A DNA stretch of 11,144 nucleotides from Oscillospiraceae bacterium (GCA_014796735.1 JAAVIG010000009.1:4154-15297); one strand, 5' to 3'; shown: positions 1 through 6,986, counted from the stretch's first letter. Notes: generated by a model from the sequence alone, not told the origin. Program-made: numbers and translations.

Positions 1-24
1 TTTCTCAAAAAAGGTCATGTGATA

Positions 25-52
25 CTAATCCCTTTTAAAACTGTGGGATTAG
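25..52. repeat. Small palindrome, left member of a repeat pair
   Basis: The arms CTAATCCC (25-32) and GGGATTAG (45-52) are perfect complements around a 12-base loop. The stretch 28-47 recurs at 66-85 with one mismatch (AATCCCTTTTAAAACTGTGG against AATCCCTTTTTAAACTGTGG). The two palindromes at the left end therefore look like diverged copies of one short intergenic element. No T-tract follows on either strand, so it is not an obvious terminator. Confidence 0.6.
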
Positions 53-63
53 TGTTTCGGGTG

Positions 64-111
64 CAATCCCTTTTTAAACTGTGGGTATTACGTCAGTTTA
101 AAAAGGGATTG
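64..111. repeat. 18-bp perfect inverted repeat
   Basis: CAATCCCTTTTTAAACTG (64-81) is perfectly complementary to CAGTTTAAAAAGGGATTG (94-111) around a 12-base loop. Its left arm is nearly the same as the sequence at 28-45. The 89-95 segment TACGTCA is also complementary to TGACGTA at 121-127, so this hairpin and the next could compete or join. No T-run follows on either strand. It may be a small palindromic repeat element lying downstream of the cyclo-ligase operon. Confidence 0.65.
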
Positions 112-115
112 GTAT

Positions 116-142
116 GAGGCTGACGTACCGACGTGCAGCCTC
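116..142. repeat. GC-rich hairpin downstream of the cyclo-ligase gene
   Basis: GAGGCTG (116-122) pairs with CAGCCTC (136-142), and the inner ACGT (123-126) pairs with ACGT (131-134), leaving one bulged G and an ACCG loop. It is the strongest hairpin after the cyclo-ligase stop codon and might end or protect the operon transcript. It lacks a T-tract on the minus strand, so I do not call it an intrinsic terminator. Confidence 0.55.
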
Positions 143-156
143 CGAACACCGAGTAT

Positions 157-203
157 ATTTAATTTAATTTAATTTAATTTAATTTAATTTAATTTAATTT
201 AAT
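157..203. repeat. AATTT pentanucleotide tandem repeat (microsatellite)
   Basis: There are eight uninterrupted copies of AATTT (161-200), with a partial copy on each side, giving about 9.4 units. The array ends at base 203, directly beside the cyclo-ligase stop codon (TAG, 204-206). Read in the gene's direction it is an AAATT array that starts at the first base after the stop. All copies are identical, which suggests recent slippage expansion. Confidence 0.9.
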
Positions 204-758
204 CTATTTTGTTCTTATTATTCTATCCTCGGTTACGATTACATTAACGGCCTTGTCGTTTACGTCGGGAACAAAATCCCTTATATAATCCTCGTAACAA
301 AGACCGATCCGTACACATTCGTTTTTTTCAAAAAATCTGTCGTAAAATCCTTTTCCGTAGCCTATTCTGAAGCCGTTTTCGTTAAAGCACAAGGCAGGCG
401 TAACGCAAACGGTTTCCCTGTCCGCTTTTGCTTCCTCACAGCCGCTTTTTGGCTCATACACGGAAAAGCTCCCCTTTTCAAGATCGTCGCCGCCCTTTAT
501 ATACCTGAAGATCATTTCTTCTCCCTTACACACGGGAGCGGCGATCCTTTTTCCCTTTAAAAGGCAGTGAGAGATTATTTTTTCGGTGGAGATCTCATTT
601 TCCTTGCTTATATAGCAGAATATCGTTTCGGCTTCCTTAAATTCCCTCAGCATAAAAAGATTTTCGGCTATCCTTTCGGAAAGCTCCCGCCTTACGCTTT
701 CGGGAATACGGCTTCTTGCCTCCAAAAGCCGTTTTCTCAGCTCGCTTTTTACCTGCAT
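204..758 (-). CDS. ygfA: 5-formyltetrahydrofolate cyclo-ligase (MTHFS family)
   Basis: This cytosolic enzyme would use ATP to convert 5-formyl-THF to 5,10-methenyl-THF, returning the folate storage form to the one-carbon pool. The 184 residues match the usual family length. The N-terminus is basic and helical (K4-R24). The family signature GFRIGYGKGFYDRF is at residues 129-142, preceded by P121 and followed by the usual C-terminal strand VNVIVTED (171-178). The ATG at 758 overlaps the end of the DJ-1 gene by 10 bases, and I see no strong ribosome site, so translation is probably coupled to that gene. It is the last gene of the tmk operon. Other names for the family are yqgN, fau and fthC. The family call is secure; the activity is inferred. 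Confidence 0.92.
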   Translation of the reverse strand: MQVKSELRKRLLEARSRIPESVRRELSERIAENLFMLREFKEAETIFCYISKENEISTEKIISHCLLKGKRIAAPVCKGEEMIFRYIKGGDDLEKGSFSVYEPKSGCEEAKADRETVCVTPALCFNENGFRIGYGKGFYDRFFEKNECVRIGLCYEDYIRDFVPDVNDKAVNVIVTEDRIIRTK

Positions 759-1297
759 TGAAGCGAAGCCTTAAGCCTTTCCGCGGCGGACTGTCCCTTT
801 AAGCATTCCAGCAGCTTCAAGCCGAATTCCTGCGCAACACCCGCGCCCTTTGCGGTTATTATATTTCCGTCCTTGCACACAAAATCCTCGGAAACCTTTT
901 TACAGTCAAGCTGTTCCTCAAATCCGGGAAAGCAGATAGCCTCCTTTTCCTTCAAAAGACCCTTGTGTCCTAAAATCGAAGGCGCGGCGCAGATAGCGGC
1001 GATAAGCTTTCCGTTGTTTGCGCAGTAATCTATCGCCTTTTGCACGTTGGCGTTTTTTTCAAGATTGAGCGTTCCGGGCATACCGCCGGGCAGTATCACC
1101 ATTTCGAGATTATCGTCAAGGGTTATCTCGTTATCGGTGAGATCAACGCAAACGCTTATCCCGTGCGAGCCGGTAATGATCTGCTCGCCAACTCCCACAA
1201 CGGTCACGTCACATTCCCCGCGGCGGAGAATATCTATCGGGCACAACGCTTCCATTTCCTCAAATCCGTCGGCTAAAAAACAGTAAATCATGATCAT
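749..1297 (-). CDS. DJ-1/PfpI family protein (ThiJ/YajL-like)
   Basis: This is a 182-residue single-domain DJ-1 superfamily protein. The GFEEME motif (11-16) places E16 where human DJ-1 has E18. PGGMPG lies at 70-75. The nucleophile-elbow motif IAAICAAPSILG (99-110) carries C103, the counterpart of DJ-1 C106. This reactive Cys/Glu pair is typical of the DJ-1 subfamily, to which chaperone, deglycase or glyoxalase and oxidative-stress roles have been ascribed; which applies here cannot be told from sequence. There are two in-frame ATGs, at 1297 and 1291. An AAGGA site (1302-1306) lies 4 bases before the first and 10 before the second, so either could be used; the second gives the more typical family N-terminus. 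It sits 20 bases after the DUF2156 gene and overlaps the cyclo-ligase start. Confidence 0.9.
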   Translation of the reverse strand: MIMIYCFLADGFEEMEALCPIDILRRGECDVTVVGVGEQIITGSHGISVCVDLTDNEITLDDNLEMVILPGGMPGTLNLEKNANVQKAIDYCANNGKLIAAICAAPSILGHKGLLKEKEAICFPGFEEQLDCKKVSEDFVCKDGNIITAKGAGVAQEFGLKLLECLKGQSAAERLKASLQCR

Positions 1298-1317
1298 ACA
1301 TTCCTTTCGGTAAAAAT

Positions 1318-2193
1318 TTAATCTTTAAATATTATACGGAACTTTTCTTCCATAAAAGCTGGGTGATAGGACAGCTTGGCTTTTCTGAGATTTTCCTCGC
1401 CCACGTCCTCCTCTCGGTTTATATACTTGTAATCGGAGCAGCTGTGATTTACAAACTCCTTGTTTATCATGGGATAAGTGCCGTCGTAATCGGAAAGCGC
1501 CTTTTCAACATGCACATCGAAGGTATCGCTGTTTATTCCCTCTCCAAAGGTAAACGCCACGGGCTTACCCTCAACTCTGAGAAGTCCTCCTTTGAAACCG
1601 AGATCGTAAAAGTGATCCAAGCCCTTTTCGGTTGCCTTTATCTCCTGCTCCATAGAAGGGTCTCTTGTATCGGAATTTTCCTCCTGCCATTTTTCCAATA
1701 TCAGCTTGCAGTCCTCTATATTATCACCCGTGATCTCCTCATAGCTCCAGTCGTTCTGTATAAAGCGGTTGATAAAATTTCTCTTTGAATGGTACTTCTT
1801 GCCGATAAGCGTCGCCAAATCCTCGTAATTGTAGCAATAATCAAAGAAATCGGGGTTTGAGTAAATTTCTATACCGTCCCCGTAGGTATCCTTTAAAAAT
1901 TCCATTCCGCTTTTCGGGGAGCTTCCGAAGCAAAGCCGCTTCCCCTGTTCGCGGCAGTAAGCCCGAAGCTCCTCCACCGCCTCTTTGAAATCGCCCCTTC
2001 CCGCGGGGTAGAAAAACTCGCCCTCGCTTAGCACGATATAAAAATCCTTGTACCTTGCGATTTTTATCCCAAAAGGCTCGCTCCAGATAAAATTGTTTCC
2101 GAAGGTATACTCGCAGCCCCTGTAATCGGAATAAGACAGCAGTTCCCTTATCCAATCCTTATCCTCTATTTTAATATCTCTGAATTCAAGCAT
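1318..2193 (-). CDS. DUF2156 (LPG synthase C-terminal-like, GNAT-fold) protein
   Basis: This is a 291-residue soluble protein of the DUF2156 family, related to the C-terminal catalytic domain of phosphatidylglycerol lysyltransferase (MprF). I see no membrane segments, so it corresponds to a stand-alone double-GNAT module without the MprF flippase part. The family hallmark YINREEDVGEENLRKAKLSY is at 257-276, and the conserved central basic segment KKYHSKRNFINRF is at 132-144. Stand-alone DUF2156 proteins are common in Clostridia and mostly uncharacterised. Aminoacyl transfer from a charged tRNA to a lipid or other acceptor is possible by homology but not shown. The ATG lies 3 bases after the tmk stop codon; an AAGGA in the end of tmk is rather distant, so translational coupling is likely. 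Confidence 0.85.
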   Translation of the reverse strand: MLEFRDIKIEDKDWIRELLSYSDYRGCEYTFGNNFIWSEPFGIKIARYKDFYIVLSEGEFFYPAGRGDFKEAVEELRAYCREQGKRLCFGSSPKSGMEFLKDTYGDGIEIYSNPDFFDYCYNYEDLATLIGKKYHSKRNFINRFIQNDWSYEEITGDNIEDCKLILEKWQEENSDTRDPSMEQEIKATEKGLDHFYDLGFKGGLLRVEGKPVAFTFGEGINSDTFDVHVEKALSDYDGTYPMINKEFVNHSCSDYKYINREEDVGEENLRKAKLSYHPAFMEEKFRIIFKD

Positions 2194-2196
2194 AGT

Positions 2197-2859
2197 TTAT
2201 TTTAACATTCCTTCTATTTTGTGAATAATAGCTTTATGTATCGTCTCAATAGGCAGCGGCTCACCGTTTTCCGCGCAGGGAATAACGATCCAGCCCTCTT
2301 TTTCCGCCACATACTCCGCCGCTCTTCGGCAGGCGTTCATAAATTCAAGATTGCTTTCGTGAAGATCGAGCTTTTTTTCGTCTCCCTCGTAACGCTTAAG
2401 CAGAAGCTTTCTTGAAACCTCCGTGGGCATATCCAGAAAGAGCGTGGCGTAAGGCTTTGGCATACCGAATTTATTATATTCCATATCAAACAGCCAATTC
2501 ATGTAGCCGTCCCAATTTTCACGGGGCAGCTTGGTCATCTGATACATGGCGTTACTGCTTACATAACGCGCCGAAACAATGGTCTTGCCGCTTCTGTAAT
2601 CGCTTTCCCAGTCCGTTTTGTAGCTTGTATAGCGATCCACTGCGTAAAAACAGCTTGCGGTGTATGCGCTTACGAAATCGTCCTTTTCCCCGTATTCCCC
2701 CTTAAGATAGCTTGTAACTATCTGTCCCGAGGGAGAAGAGTAGTTGGGAAAGGTAATATATCTGAAATAGGGATATACTTTTTTAATCAGTTCAAGCTGA
2801 GTGGTTTTCCCGCCGCCGTCCAAGCCCTCGATAACTATCAATTTGTTCTCCACAAGCAT
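2197..2859 (-). CDS. tmk: Thymidylate kinase (dTMP kinase), divergent clostridial type
   Basis: This enzyme would phosphorylate dTMP to dTDP with ATP in the cytosol. The P-loop is IEGLDGGGKTTQ (9-20), without the basic residue of type I (eukaryotic-like) enzymes. FPNYS follows near residues 37-41, and AVDRYTSYKTDW falls in the nucleotide-binding region. The position of the usual DR(Y/F/H) signature reads SARYVSSNAMYQ, so the conserved Asp is Ala (codon GCG) while the Arg is kept. The 220-residue length is normal. The D/EK-rich segment after LLLKRYEG would be the LID. It is the first gene of the tmk, DUF2156, DJ-1, cyclo-ligase operon and has a good promoter just upstream. A deoxynucleoside kinase of the same superfamily is a less likely alternative. 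Confidence 0.87.
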   Translation of the reverse strand: MLVENKLIVIEGLDGGGKTTQLELIKKVYPYFRYITFPNYSSPSGQIVTSYLKGEYGEKDDFVSAYTASCFYAVDRYTSYKTDWESDYRSGKTIVSARYVSSNAMYQMTKLPRENWDGYMNWLFDMEYNKFGMPKPYATLFLDMPTEVSRKLLLKRYEGDEKKLDLHESNLEFMNACRRAAEYVAEKEGWIVIPCAENGEPLPIETIHKAIIHKIEGMLK

Positions 2860-2914
2860 AAGCCCCGTTTCCGTTATAAATTTTAAAAAGTCAAAAATGT
2901 ATCATACAAAGATA

Positions 2915-2943
2915 ATTTTACCACAAAATGCACATTTAGTCAA
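2915..2943 (-). promoter_or_regulatory. Sigma-A promoter for the tmk operon
   Basis: On the minus strand TTGACT (2938-2943) is followed by a 17-base spacer and TAAAAT (2915-2920), close to the TTGACA/TATAAT consensus. The -35 box shares bases with the TAA stop codon of the CDF gene. The start point would be near 2908, giving a leader of about 50 bases before the tmk ATG. There is no terminator between the CDF gene and this promoter, so read-through from CDF is also possible. Confidence 0.65.
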
Positions 2944-4108
2944 GTTCTGCCAGCTGTCTTTCAACACTTATTATCGGAACCGCCCTTTCGTCTATCTCTT
3001 TTATGAGCTTTTCCGCCATTTCCTTTATCTGTCTGTCCGAAAACCTGAATTTATAGGGCACTGCCAGATCGAATATCAGTGAATTTCCCTCCGGATCTTT
3101 AATAACTCTGAAATCGTGTATTGAAAGACTCTCGTCTATTTTCTTCACCGCTTCCGTCACTCCCGCGTAAAGCTCTGTTGTTTCCCCGTCGTCTATATCC
3201 TCGGGGTCAATATGGATAGTAACGCCGCAGCCGAATTTTTCCTTAAGCTCCTTTTCTATTTCATCTATCAAAGCGTGGGCCTCCGAAAGAGGTGTTGAAG
3301 AGGAAACCTCGGCGTGAAAGGAAATGAAGCTTACCCCCACCCCGTAATTGTGTACTATAAGGTCATGTATTCCTATTATTCCCTCATGAAAGCAAGCGGT
3401 ATTTTTTATATCCTCCACCAACTCCCTTTCGGGCATTTGTCCAAGCAGCGGAGACAAGCTTTCCTTTGCGGTCTTTATTCCCGAAAAAACAATAAAGGCG
3501 GACACAAGCAGCCCCGCGTAACCGTCGATATTTACATTAAAAATAAGGCTTGCCGCCATTCCCACAATAACCGTAAAGGTAGCGATAACGTCGGAAATAC
3601 TGTCCACGGCAGTGGCTTTCAAGGATACCGAGTTGATTTTTTCACCTAACTTACGGTTAAAAAAGAACATCCAAAGCTTAACAAGCACCGAAGCGGACAG
3701 TATGATAAAGGTCAGCGCGCTTGCTTCAAGCTCCTCGGGCGTTATTATTTTTTCAATGGAGCTTTTAGCCAGCTCCACACCCATAAGCGCGATAATAAAG
3801 GAAATAATAAGCCCCGCCACATACTCGGCGCGTCCGTGTCCGAAAGGGTGCTCCCGATCGGGAGGGGTTAGAGCTATCTTAAAGCCCACCATATTTACAA
3901 TTGAGGAGCCCGCGTCCGAAAGATTGTTAAGCGCGTCGGCAACAACCGAGACAGCGCCCGAAAAAATACCCGCTGTCAGTTTTCCCGTAAAAAGGCAAAG
4001 ATTAAGAACGATCCCCGTCATACCCGACAAAAAGCCGTATTTTTTCCGAATCTCGGTGCTTTCGGTGTTTTCGTTGCCGATAAAAAGCCTTATTAAAATT
4101 TCCGTCAT
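2936..4108 (-). CDS. Cation diffusion facilitator transporter, probable Mn-type, with doubled C-terminal domain
   Basis: This is a 390-residue CDF-family metal exporter that would exchange a divalent metal for protons across the cytoplasmic membrane. Six membrane segments lie at about 24-48, 50-78, 95-115, 130-151, 164-190 and 195-214. The signature DREHPFGHGRAEYVAGL (84-100) follows segment 2. The transport site reads N61-x3-D65 in segment 2 and D169-x3-D173 in segment 5. Zinc exporters typically have His at the segment-5 position; N/D-D-D-D sites are linked to manganese, so Mn2+ or a similar metal is my inference. The protein is about 80 residues longer than usual because the cytoplasmic dimer domain (about 228-302) seems repeated (about 312-384). 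The ATG at 4108 follows a GGGGGA ribosome site. The gene has its own promoter and no CsoR-like site. Confidence 0.9.
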   Translation of the reverse strand: MTEILIRLFIGNENTESTEIRKKYGFLSGMTGIVLNLCLFTGKLTAGIFSGAVSVVADALNNLSDAGSSIVNMVGFKIALTPPDREHPFGHGRAEYVAGLIISFIIALMGVELAKSSIEKIITPEELEASALTFIILSASVLVKLWMFFFNRKLGEKINSVSLKATAVDSISDVIATFTVIVGMAASLIFNVNIDGYAGLLVSAFIVFSGIKTAKESLSPLLGQMPERELVEDIKNTACFHEGIIGIHDLIVHNYGVGVSFISFHAEVSSSTPLSEAHALIDEIEKELKEKFGCGVTIHIDPEDIDDGETTELYAGVTEAVKKIDESLSIHDFRVIKDPEGNSLIFDLAVPYKFRFSDRQIKEMAEKLIKEIDERAVPIISVERQLAELD

Positions 4109-4193
4109 GTTTTCCCCCGCATATAGTTTATACTAATCCTCAATCTACAGCAAAATCTGCCTATACATACTGTTATTTTATTCATTAAGCTAA

Positions 4194-4222
4194 ATTATAG
4201 TATTATTTCCCACGGCTGTCAA
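4194..4222 (-). promoter_or_regulatory. Perfect-consensus sigma-A promoter for the CDF gene
   Basis: On the minus strand TTGACA (4217-4222) and TATAAT (4194-4199) are separated by exactly 17 bases. It lies just after the copA terminator. The start point near 4187 gives an A/T-rich leader of about 79 bases. I saw no operator palindrome in or around it and no convincing metal riboswitch in the leader, so strong constitutive expression is the simplest reading. Confidence 0.8.
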
Positions 4223-4240
4223 GGCGAAAAAGCGAAATTT

Positions 4241-4279
4241 ATAAAAACCGCCCCAACGCAACGCAAGCGTTGGAGCGGT
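4241..4279 (-). terminator. Intrinsic terminator of csoR-copA
   Basis: As minus-strand RNA, ACCGCUCCAACGC (4279-4267) pairs over 13 positions, including one U-G wobble, with GCGUUGGGGCGGU (4259-4247) around a 7-base loop. A T-run (4246-4243) follows directly. On the plus strand the wobble becomes a C-A mismatch and no T-run follows, so it acts for minus-strand transcription. It begins 32 bases after the copA stop codon. Confidence 0.9.
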
Positions 4280-4311
4280 CAGCCTATCCAATCGGAGCAG
4301 CTTTTCCAATA

Positions 4312-4518
4312 TCACTTGATCTCGACGACCTCATATCCCGCGTCTTCAACCGCTTTTTTAAGAACGTCGTCGCCGACCTCGGAGCTTAACTCAATAAACG
4401 CGGTCTTTGCTTCAAGGTCTACCCTTGCCTGAACCCCGTCTATCCCGTTAAGTGCCTTTTCCACTCTCGCGCTGCAATGTCCGCAGCTCATTCCCTCAAC
4501 TGTCATTTGCTTAGTCAT
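4312..4518 (-). other. Nested in-frame copZ-like reading frame within copA
   Basis: The last 69 codons of copA form a complete 68-residue CopZ-like chaperone: it starts MTKQMTVEGMSCGHC, carries the metal-binding Cys pair (C12 and C15 of the short form) and ends at the copA stop codon. The internal ATG at 4518 is 8 bases after AAAGGAG, far better than the site of copA itself. It could be made by internal initiation as a soluble copper carrier alongside full-length CopA. Whether this happens cannot be told from sequence, because the frame is also read as part of CopA. Confidence 0.45.
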
Positions 4519-6915
4519 AGTATTTTCTCCTTTGCTGTTGTTATTTATTTCCGCCGCTTCCTCAGCGGGAGCGATCTTAAGGGTGACCGATGTGATCTCC
4601 TCCGCGTCGGAAACGGAATCGTGCCTGAATTTAAAAAGCTTGAGCCTTAACGCGTTCATCACCACGCAAAAGCTTGAAAGGCTCATGGCAAGTGCTCCGA
4701 ACATGGGGTCAAGGTGCCATCCGAAAAGCGGTACGAACGCGCCCGCCGCAAGAGGAATACACAGCGCGTTATAGAAAAACGCCCAGAAAAGATTTTCCTT
4801 GATATTTTTTATTACCGCCCTGCTTAGCTTCACCGCCCCCGAAACGTCCAAAAGGCTGTTTTTCATTAAAACTATATCCGCGCTGTCTATGGCAATATCG
4901 GTACCCGCGCCTATCGCCATTCCCACGTCCGCCCTTGCGAGAGCGGGAGCGTCGTTTATACCGTCCCCTACCATTGCGGTAAGCTTGCCTTCCTCCTGTA
5001 ACTGCCTGATAACCCTTTCCTTATCCTGAGGAAGCACCTCGGAAATGACTCTGTCGATCCCAAGCCGCTTTCCCACCGCTTCTGCAGTTCTCTTGTTGTC
5101 ACCGCTGAGCATTACGACTTCAATATTCATTTCCTTAAGCTCTTTTACCGCCGCCGCGGCAGTAGGCTTAACGCTGTCCTCTACTCCAACGATCCCTATA
5201 ACCGAACCGTTTTCGGCTATATACAAGGGAGTAGCCCCGTTATCAGCAAGCTTGTCGGCCCTGCTTATCCACTGTGAAGCGTCTATGCCGTTATCCTTCA
5301 TAAGCGCGAGATTACCCGCAAAGCAAAGCTTCCCGTTTACACTTGCGTACACGCCCTTTCCGAAAACTGCCTTAAATTCTTCCGCCGAAAGCAATGTGAC
5401 CTTATTTTCCTCGGCACAGTGCAAAACAGCCTCCGCCAAAGGGTGCTCCGACTTCTTTTCAAGACTTGCCGCAACGGTCAGAACATGATATTCTGAAACG
5501 CCCCCGGCGGTCTCTATAACGCTGACCGCGGGTCTTCCCGTGGTTATTGTACCCGTTTTGTCCATTACCACCACATTCAGCTTATGCGCTATTTCAAGTG
5601 CAGTGGCCGACTTCATTAAAATACCGTTTTCCGCGCCCTTGCCCGTCCCCGCCATTATCGCAACGGGAGTAGCCAGACCCAGAGCGCAGGGACAGGAGAT
5701 AACAAGCACCGAAATAGCGGTGGATAAAGCAGTTTCAATACCTTCGCCGCAGATAAGCCATATCAAGCCCGAAATTAAAGCTATCGAAATTACCGCGGGC
5801 ACAAAGATCCCGCTTATCTTGTCTGCCAGCTTCGCAATAGGTGCCTTTGAGCCGGTAGCGTCCTCGACCAAGCGTATTATCTGCGCCAAGGTGGTATTGT
5901 CTCCGACCCTTTCCGCGCGCATTTTAAAATATCCGCTTTTGTTTATCGAGGCGGCTATTACGGTATCTCCTACGGTTTTTTCAACGCCTATGCTTTCGCC
6001 TGTTACCGCCGACTGATCCAGAGTTCCGTGTCCCTCGGTAATAACTCCGTCGACCGCCGCGCTTTCTCCCGCTTTGACTATAATAATATCTCCCTGTACT
6101 ATTTCCTCGGGCGATACCGTCATTTCAACTCCGCCGCGCTCCACCACTGCGGTCTTTGGCGCAAGGTCAAGCAGCTTTTCGATAGCCGACGAAGTTCTTC
6201 CCTTTGCCCTCGCTTCAAGCATTTTACCGACCGAAATAAGGGTAAGGATAGTACCCGAGCTTTCAAAGTACAGATTCATCATATACCCCTCGGCAAGCTC
6301 AAGATCGCCGTGTCCCAAGCCGTAGCCTATACGGTATATCGCGACTATTCCGTAAAACAGCGCCGCTCCCGACCCCAAGGCAATCAGCGTGTCCATGTTG
6401 GGAGAGCCTTTTACAAGGTTTCTGAAGCCGTTTACAAAATAGTGCTTGTTTATCAGTATGATCGGAATAACCAATATAAATTGAGTAAAAGCAAAGGTAA
6501 GGGAATTTTCAACGCCGTGAAAAATATGAGGAAGCGGCGCCCCCATCATATGCCCCATTGAAATATAGAAAAGAGGAACAAGGAATATAAGCGACAGTAT
6601 AAGCCGCTTTTTCATAGTCTTAAACTCTTTTTTTCTTATTTCGGCGGGACTCTCCCTTTTTTCCGCCCTCTCGCTTTTACCGCTTGGCAGCGAAGCGGTA
6701 TAGCCGCCCTGTTCAACGGCGCTTATTATATCCGATCTTCCGCACACATTTCCGTCATACTCCACCGTCATGGAGTTGGTCAGCAAATTGACCTCCGCTT
6801 TAACAACGCCCTTTACTTTATTTACCGCCTTTTCGACGTGAGCCGAGCAGGCGGAACAGGTCATTCCGCCCACGTTGTAGCGTTCTTTTATTACATTTCC
6901 TGCTTCTTCGATCAT
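4312..6915 (-). CDS. copA: Copper-exporting P1B-type ATPase CopA with C-terminal CopZ-like domain
   Basis: This is an 867-residue membrane pump that would export Cu(I) using ATP. An N-terminal heavy-metal-binding domain (about 12-75) carries GMTCSAC with C20 and C23. The actuator TGES is at 305-308 and the membrane CPC site at 408-410. The phosphorylation motif DKTGT has D452. SEHP is at 489-492 and GDGINDAP at 650-657. YN (715-716) and MSLSS (744-748) complete the Cu(I) signature of the last two membrane segments. After an acidic linker (about 764-799) comes a second metal-binding domain (800-867) with GMSCGHC (C811, C814); His before the second Cys is typical of CopZ chaperones. That domain has its own ribosome site and ATG in frame. 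The ATG at 6915 follows GGGAAG by 7 bases and lies 71 bases after csoR. Confidence 0.96.
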   Translation of the reverse strand: MIEEAGNVIKERYNVGGMTCSACSAHVEKAVNKVKGVVKAEVNLLTNSMTVEYDGNVCGRSDIISAVEQGGYTASLPSGKSERAEKRESPAEIRKKEFKTMKKRLILSLIFLVPLFYISMGHMMGAPLPHIFHGVENSLTFAFTQFILVIPIILINKHYFVNGFRNLVKGSPNMDTLIALGSGAALFYGIVAIYRIGYGLGHGDLELAEGYMMNLYFESSGTILTLISVGKMLEARAKGRTSSAIEKLLDLAPKTAVVERGGVEMTVSPEEIVQGDIIIVKAGESAAVDGVITEGHGTLDQSAVTGESIGVEKTVGDTVIAASINKSGYFKMRAERVGDNTTLAQIIRLVEDATGSKAPIAKLADKISGIFVPAVISIALISGLIWLICGEGIETALSTAISVLVISCPCALGLATPVAIMAGTGKGAENGILMKSATALEIAHKLNVVVMDKTGTITTGRPAVSVIETAGGVSEYHVLTVAASLEKKSEHPLAEAVLHCAEENKVTLLSAEEFKAVFGKGVYASVNGKLCFAGNLALMKDNGIDASQWISRADKLADNGATPLYIAENGSVIGIVGVEDSVKPTAAAAVKELKEMNIEVVMLSGDNKRTAEAVGKRLGIDRVISEVLPQDKERVIRQLQEEGKLTAMVGDGINDAPALARADVGMAIGAGTDIAIDSADIVLMKNSLLDVSGAVKLSRAVIKNIKENLFWAFFYNALCIPLAAGAFVPLFGWHLDPMFGALAMSLSSFCVVMNALRLKLFKFRHDSVSDAEEITSVTLKIAPAEEAAEINNNSKGENTMTKQMTVEGMSCGHCSARVEKALNGIDGVQARVDLEAKTAFIELSSEVGDDVLKKAVEDAGYEVVEIK
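4527..4533 (-). promoter_or_regulatory. Internal Shine-Dalgarno before the copZ-like domain
   Basis: AAAGGAG on the minus strand lies 8 bases before the in-frame ATG at 4518. It sits inside copA codons AAA GGA GAA (Lys-Gly-Glu) of the linker. This is one of the best ribosome sites in the window, and no stop codon separates it from the ATPase frame. Confidence 0.7.
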
Positions 6916-6986
6916 TTGCGCACTTCCCTTCCGTCATAGCTTTTGCAGTTTATTAAGCGGTATTCCCGATTTTATATATATTCCCG

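Noticed and set aside
4109..4193. Possible manganese riboswitch (yybP-ykoY type) in the CDF leader
   Set aside because: The leader is only about 79 bases, A/T-rich, and shows no stable paired helices of that class.
6028..6561. Plus-strand open frame of 177 codons opposite copA
   Set aside because: It lies opposite conserved CopA membrane and actuator sequence and has no ribosome site or recognisable motif.
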